From Novilysobacter_A longmucuonensis (GTDB taxonomy: Bacteria; Pseudomonadota; Gammaproteobacteria; Xanthomonadales; Xanthomonadaceae), in the NCBI RefSeq assembly GCF_046600735.1, contig NZ_JBJMAW010000004.1, forward strand, positions 186,001-250,000: DNA of 64,000 nucleotides, in the 5' to 3' direction. The notes under the pieces were generated by a model, which did not search any database, was not told the DNA's origin, and worked only from the letters and a program-made list of their open reading frames with translations. The position numbers and the translations under genes are program-made. Within the stretch, counting starts at the first letter, position 1; each line of letters begins with the position of its first letter. Shown here piece by piece: positions 62,114 to 64,000 of the stretch.

Positions 62114-62440
62114 ATGGATACAACTAAGTTGTCGGACACAGAACTCGCAGCGCTTTCGGCCGCACACCCGACGCTTCCACCGGAGTACTTTGCTTACCTT
62201 CGTGACGTCGGCTGGGGCGAGGCTGATAGTGGCCGCATGATCTACAGCGGCCCAATTGCGCCTCAAGACGTTTACGGCGCCACCTTTAACCGGACTGATA
62301 TCGTTCTCCTAGGCGACGACTTTCAAGGCTATGGCTTCGGTTATGACCTCACCGCATCAACGTACGGCGAGACCACATCAAACGGCGATTGGCAGGCCTG
62401 GCCACCTGACAAAGGCCTCATGCGCTATGTCGGGGCCTAA
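62114..62440 (+). CDS. Cassette 15: SMI1/KNR4 (SUKH)-like protein
   Basis: A 108-residue soluble protein that looks like a short SUKH-superfamily member: LSDTELAALSAAHPTLPPEYFAYLRDVGWG, then GRMIYSGPIAPQDVYG, ADIVLLGDDFQGYGFGYDLT-like beta region and a C-terminal DWQAWPPDKGL. SUKH proteins often act as immunity proteins against bacterial toxins, but no toxin gene is adjacent here. ATG is 4 bases past attC14. It ends at the attC15 TAA. Confidence 0.75.
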   Translation: MDTTKLSDTELAALSAAHPTLPPEYFAYLRDVGWGEADSGRMIYSGPIAPQDVYGATFNRTDIVLLGDDFQGYGFGYDLTASTYGETTSNGDWQAWPPDKGLMRYVGA

Positions 62441-62552
62441 CCAGTCATTCAAGCCGAACCCGCTTCATCGCATCTTTTAGGTGTGTTGTTGTTGAGGTCC
62501 CGTCCATTTTCCGGTTCGCACGTGGCGGGTCGGCTTAATTCCGGTGTTAGGC
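62435..62552 (+). other. attC15 (long, diverged)
   Basis: 118 bp, GCCTAAC...GTTAGGC with mutated arms (CAGTCATTCAAGCC; CTTAATTCCGGTGTTAG), the most diverged site of the array. Confidence 0.88.
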
Positions 62553-62561
62553 GGCACAACC

Positions 62562-62789
62562 ATGCTTCATGCATTCTGGGACTGGTGGCAGTTCAACTTC
62601 TACCTCGGGCTTGCCAGTCTCGCGGCTGGCATTGCCGTGATTTCGCCGTTATTACTGAGCAAGTCCTTCCGTAAGCGGATCTCCCGCATGGACCTGGACT
62701 TGGAGGCAATCGGGCTTGTCGTACTAATCTTGGCCGTGGTTATCATCGGTCTGTACAACTGGTTCGGTGCTGCTAGCAGTGCCGCCTAA
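62562..62789 (+). CDS. Cassette 16: two-helix small membrane protein, unknown
   Basis: Not recognised. The 75-residue product starts with an aromatic patch (MLHAFWDWWQFNFYL), then has helices near residues 12-33 and 48-68 around a basic loop (SKSFRKRISRMD). ATG 62,562 is 9 bases past attC15. It ends Ser-Ser-Ala-Ala at the attC16 TAA. Confidence 0.7.
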   Translation: MLHAFWDWWQFNFYLGLASLAAGIAVISPLLLSKSFRKRISRMDLDLEAIGLVVLILAVVIIGLYNWFGAASSAA

Positions 62790-62843
62790 CAATTCATTCA
62801 AGCCAAAGCCGCTTCGCGGCTCGGCTTAATTCAGGCGTTAGGC
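62784..62843 (+). other. attC16 (short, 60 bp)
   Basis: GCCTAAC...GTTAGGC, close to attC1 (AAGCCAAAGCCGCTTCGCGG centre). Confidence 0.92.
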
Positions 62844-62859
62844 CGCTGGAGACTATTAC

Positions 62860-63285
62860 GTGACTTGGAAGCCATACGCAGTTTTCGCTCTCATCTACTT
62901 CACGCTAGGAATGGCGCTATCGTTCCTCGTGGAGTTCGTAGCCATAGATCCCATCGCACTCGACCCGCTCGTGTACGTTGCTGAGTTGGCCTGCTGGGTG
63001 GCTGCTGCGCCCGTCGCCATTGTTCTCGCTAAGCGCGTTGGCTGTATCAGCACTTCCGGCCTAGTGCTCGCGGGCTCCGCGTTGCTGCTTGTCACGTACT
63101 GCTCTGTTTGGGCCGTGCATCAATGGCAATCGGCCCAGGCAGGCGCGTCAGTCCCTATTTGGCACATGGCGAGGATGGGGGGCTGGCCGTTCGCCCTCCA
63201 CGCATTGTTACTAATCCTCGCGCCGCCAATCTGGCACTCTTCAGTTTTGGGCAGGGGCCGGCGCCAAGTCGCGGGCGCGGCCTAA
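62860..63285 (+). CDS. Cassette 17: four-helix membrane protein, unknown
   Basis: Not recognised. The 141-residue product has four predicted membrane helices (about residues 5-26, 38-57, 66-86, 107-125). The start is GTG at 62,860, 16 bases after attC16; no ATG fits. It ends Gly-Ala-Ala at the attC17 TAA. Confidence 0.7.
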   Translation: MTWKPYAVFALIYFTLGMALSFLVEFVAIDPIALDPLVYVAELACWVAAAPVAIVLAKRVGCISTSGLVLAGSALLLVTYCSVWAVHQWQSAQAGASVPIWHMARMGGWPFALHALLLILAPPIWHSSVLGRGRRQVAGAA

Positions 63286-63396
63286 CAATTCATTCAAGCC
63301 GAACCCGCTTCGTCACTCGATTCAAATGTGTCGCTGGCGATGTTGTGCCGGCTCCCGATCAGCGCGTTGCGGGTCGGCTTAATTCAGGCGTTAGAC
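63280..63396 (+). other. attC17 (long)
   Basis: 117 bp, GCCTAAC...GTTAGAC; the centre is a further variant (TGTCGCTGGCGATGTTGTGC). Confidence 0.92.
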
Positions 63397-63431
63397 GGCC
63401 GCCAACGTTCACCTCGTTCCGGAGAAAAGAC

Positions 63432-63941
63432 ATGGTCCTCCGTATCTTTGTCGTTTTGATCGCGTTCTACGCGTCCGAGGCATATGCACAAGCTAAACCG
63501 GACGTTGAGCACGCCGGTGCAACGGAGTTGCGAGCGAACATGGCGGGTGCTGGGCAGGCGCAAGAGCGTCTTATCGGCAAGCTTCTGGGACGCGGTGGTG
63601 ACTACCGGTACATGATGATCCGGCGCGATCGAACGAGCCAAATCCAAGCCCATGGCGCGTGGGACGAGATAATTGTGGTGAAGGAAGGGGCTGCAACAAT
63701 GCTGTACGGCGGACAGTTCAAGGGAGGACGAGCGGCGGGCTCCGAAGAGCGAGGCGGAGGAACCGGTGAAATGCGAGGAGGCGAGATTATTGGAGGTACT
63801 AATCAACCTCTTGGGGCTGGCGACCTCCTAATCATCCCGGCCGGCGTTGCCCATCAAGTGCACGTTGAGGCGGGCAGGTCGGTTACTTACTTAGTAATCA
63901 AGGTTGCGCGAGCGATGCAATCGCCAAACAAGGGTCTCTGA
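63432..63941 (+). CDS. Cassette 18: secreted cupin-fold protein
   Basis: A 169-residue protein with a signal peptide (about residues 1-20, cleavage after AYA) and a cupin-like beta barrel. The region HGAWDEIIVVKEGAATMLYGG and the later GAGDLLIIPAGVAHQVHVEA form the two cupin motifs; the second keeps the Pro-x-Gly-x-x-His pattern. Most family members bind a metal. It is the only cassette here predicted to be fully exported. ATG 63,432 follows GGAGAAAAG. It has its own TGA, 6 bases before attC18. Confidence 0.82.
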   Translation: MVLRIFVVLIAFYASEAYAQAKPDVEHAGATELRANMAGAGQAQERLIGKLLGRGGDYRYMMIRRDRTSQIQAHGAWDEIIVVKEGAATMLYGGQFKGGRAAGSEERGGGTGEMRGGEIIGGTNQPLGAGDLLIIPAGVAHQVHVEAGRSVTYLVIKVARAMQSPNKGL

Positions 63942-63946
63942 GGTCC

Positions 63947-64000
63947 GTCTAACAATTCATTCAAGCCGAACCCGCTTCGTTGCTCCGTTGAAATGCGTCG
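63947..64000 (+). other. attC18 (cut by window edge)
   Basis: The left half GTCTAACAATTCATTCAAGC and part of the centre are present, so the array continues to the right. Confidence 0.9.

Larger units (their letters stand above)
53634..64000 (+). mobile_element. Chromosomal integron: frameshifted intI plus at least 18 gene cassettes
   Basis: A minus-strand integrase gene is followed, on the other side of attI, by a tandem plus-strand array in which every unit is one ORF plus one attC site. The attC sites are near-identical in their ends (TAACAATTCATTCAAGCCGA ... CGGCTTAATTCAGGCGTTAG), the hallmark of a sedentary chromosomal integron, and are of the type seen in Xanthomonas. Cassette ORFs are visibly less GC-rich than the flanking chromosome and use different codons. 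The array continues past the window. Confidence 0.93.

Noticed and set aside
55281..64000. Regularly spaced repeats resembling a CRISPR array
   Set aside because: Units are 60-118 bp, palindromic ends match attC, spacing holds ORFs of different length; no cas genes.

Overview
The window comes from a high-GC gammaproteobacterium, most likely a member of the Lysobacteraceae/Xanthomonadaceae (Lysobacter, Luteimonas or a relative; the genus cannot be fixed from this sequence). Three things point there. The block tRNA-Pro/Arg/His/Lys/Leu - tig - clpP - clpX - lon - HU - tRNA-Val - tRNA-Asp x2 - ppiD has the order known from that family. The phoB-phoR-ppk-ppx cluster and the many REP-type palindromes also fit, and so does a chromosomal integron with xanthomonad-type attC sites.

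Positions 1-54,600 are ordinary chromosome. Minus strand, 1-3020: a HIT-protein start, recR, ybaB and dnaX (DNA repair and replication). Then tRNA-Ser(GGA) and the 4.5S SRP RNA. 3628-7604 (minus) is a molybdopterin operon (moaA, C, D, E) behind an MBL-fold hydrolase and the Kdo kinase kdkA; a heptosyltransferase diverges from it. Next come tRNA-Ser(CGA), a PP2C phosphatase, the conserved dnaQ-rnhA-methyltransferase block divergent from gloB-mltD, and fabI. 16,170-26,688 holds the protein-quality-control block (ppiD, HU, lon, clpX, clpP, tig) with eight tRNA genes. 26,888-36,046 is mixed: BaxI_1-type membrane protein, a LuxR-type regulator, a large uncharacterised secreted protein, an NhaC-type antiporter, NAD-isocitrate dehydrogenase, an AhpD-like protein, a glutaredoxin and an M48 protease. 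36,315-42,116 is the phosphate/polyphosphate cluster. Then come a GT4 glycosyltransferase, a PAP2 phosphatase, creBC, rlmJ, a GNAT enzyme, a methyltransferase and mfd.

Positions 53,634-64,000 are an integron. A minus-strand integron integrase gene (intI) is broken by a one-base frameshift in a short G run. It faces away from a plus-strand array of at least 18 gene cassettes, which runs off the right edge. Each cassette carries one ORF and one attC site (60 or about 117 bp). Most products are small membrane proteins of unknown function. The recognisable ones are a DEDDh exonuclease fused to a BRCT domain, a YCII-like protein, a possible PD-(D/E)XK-fold protein, a SUKH/SMI1-like protein and a secreted cupin. 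In 14 of 18 cassettes the stop codon is the TAA of the attC site itself, and in several the next start codon lies 3-5 bases past the attC end.

Dispersed palindromic repeats of at least six families fill many intergenic gaps. One copy sits in frame inside mfd, one supplies the nhaC-type stop codon, and one borders the remnant of a broken gene.
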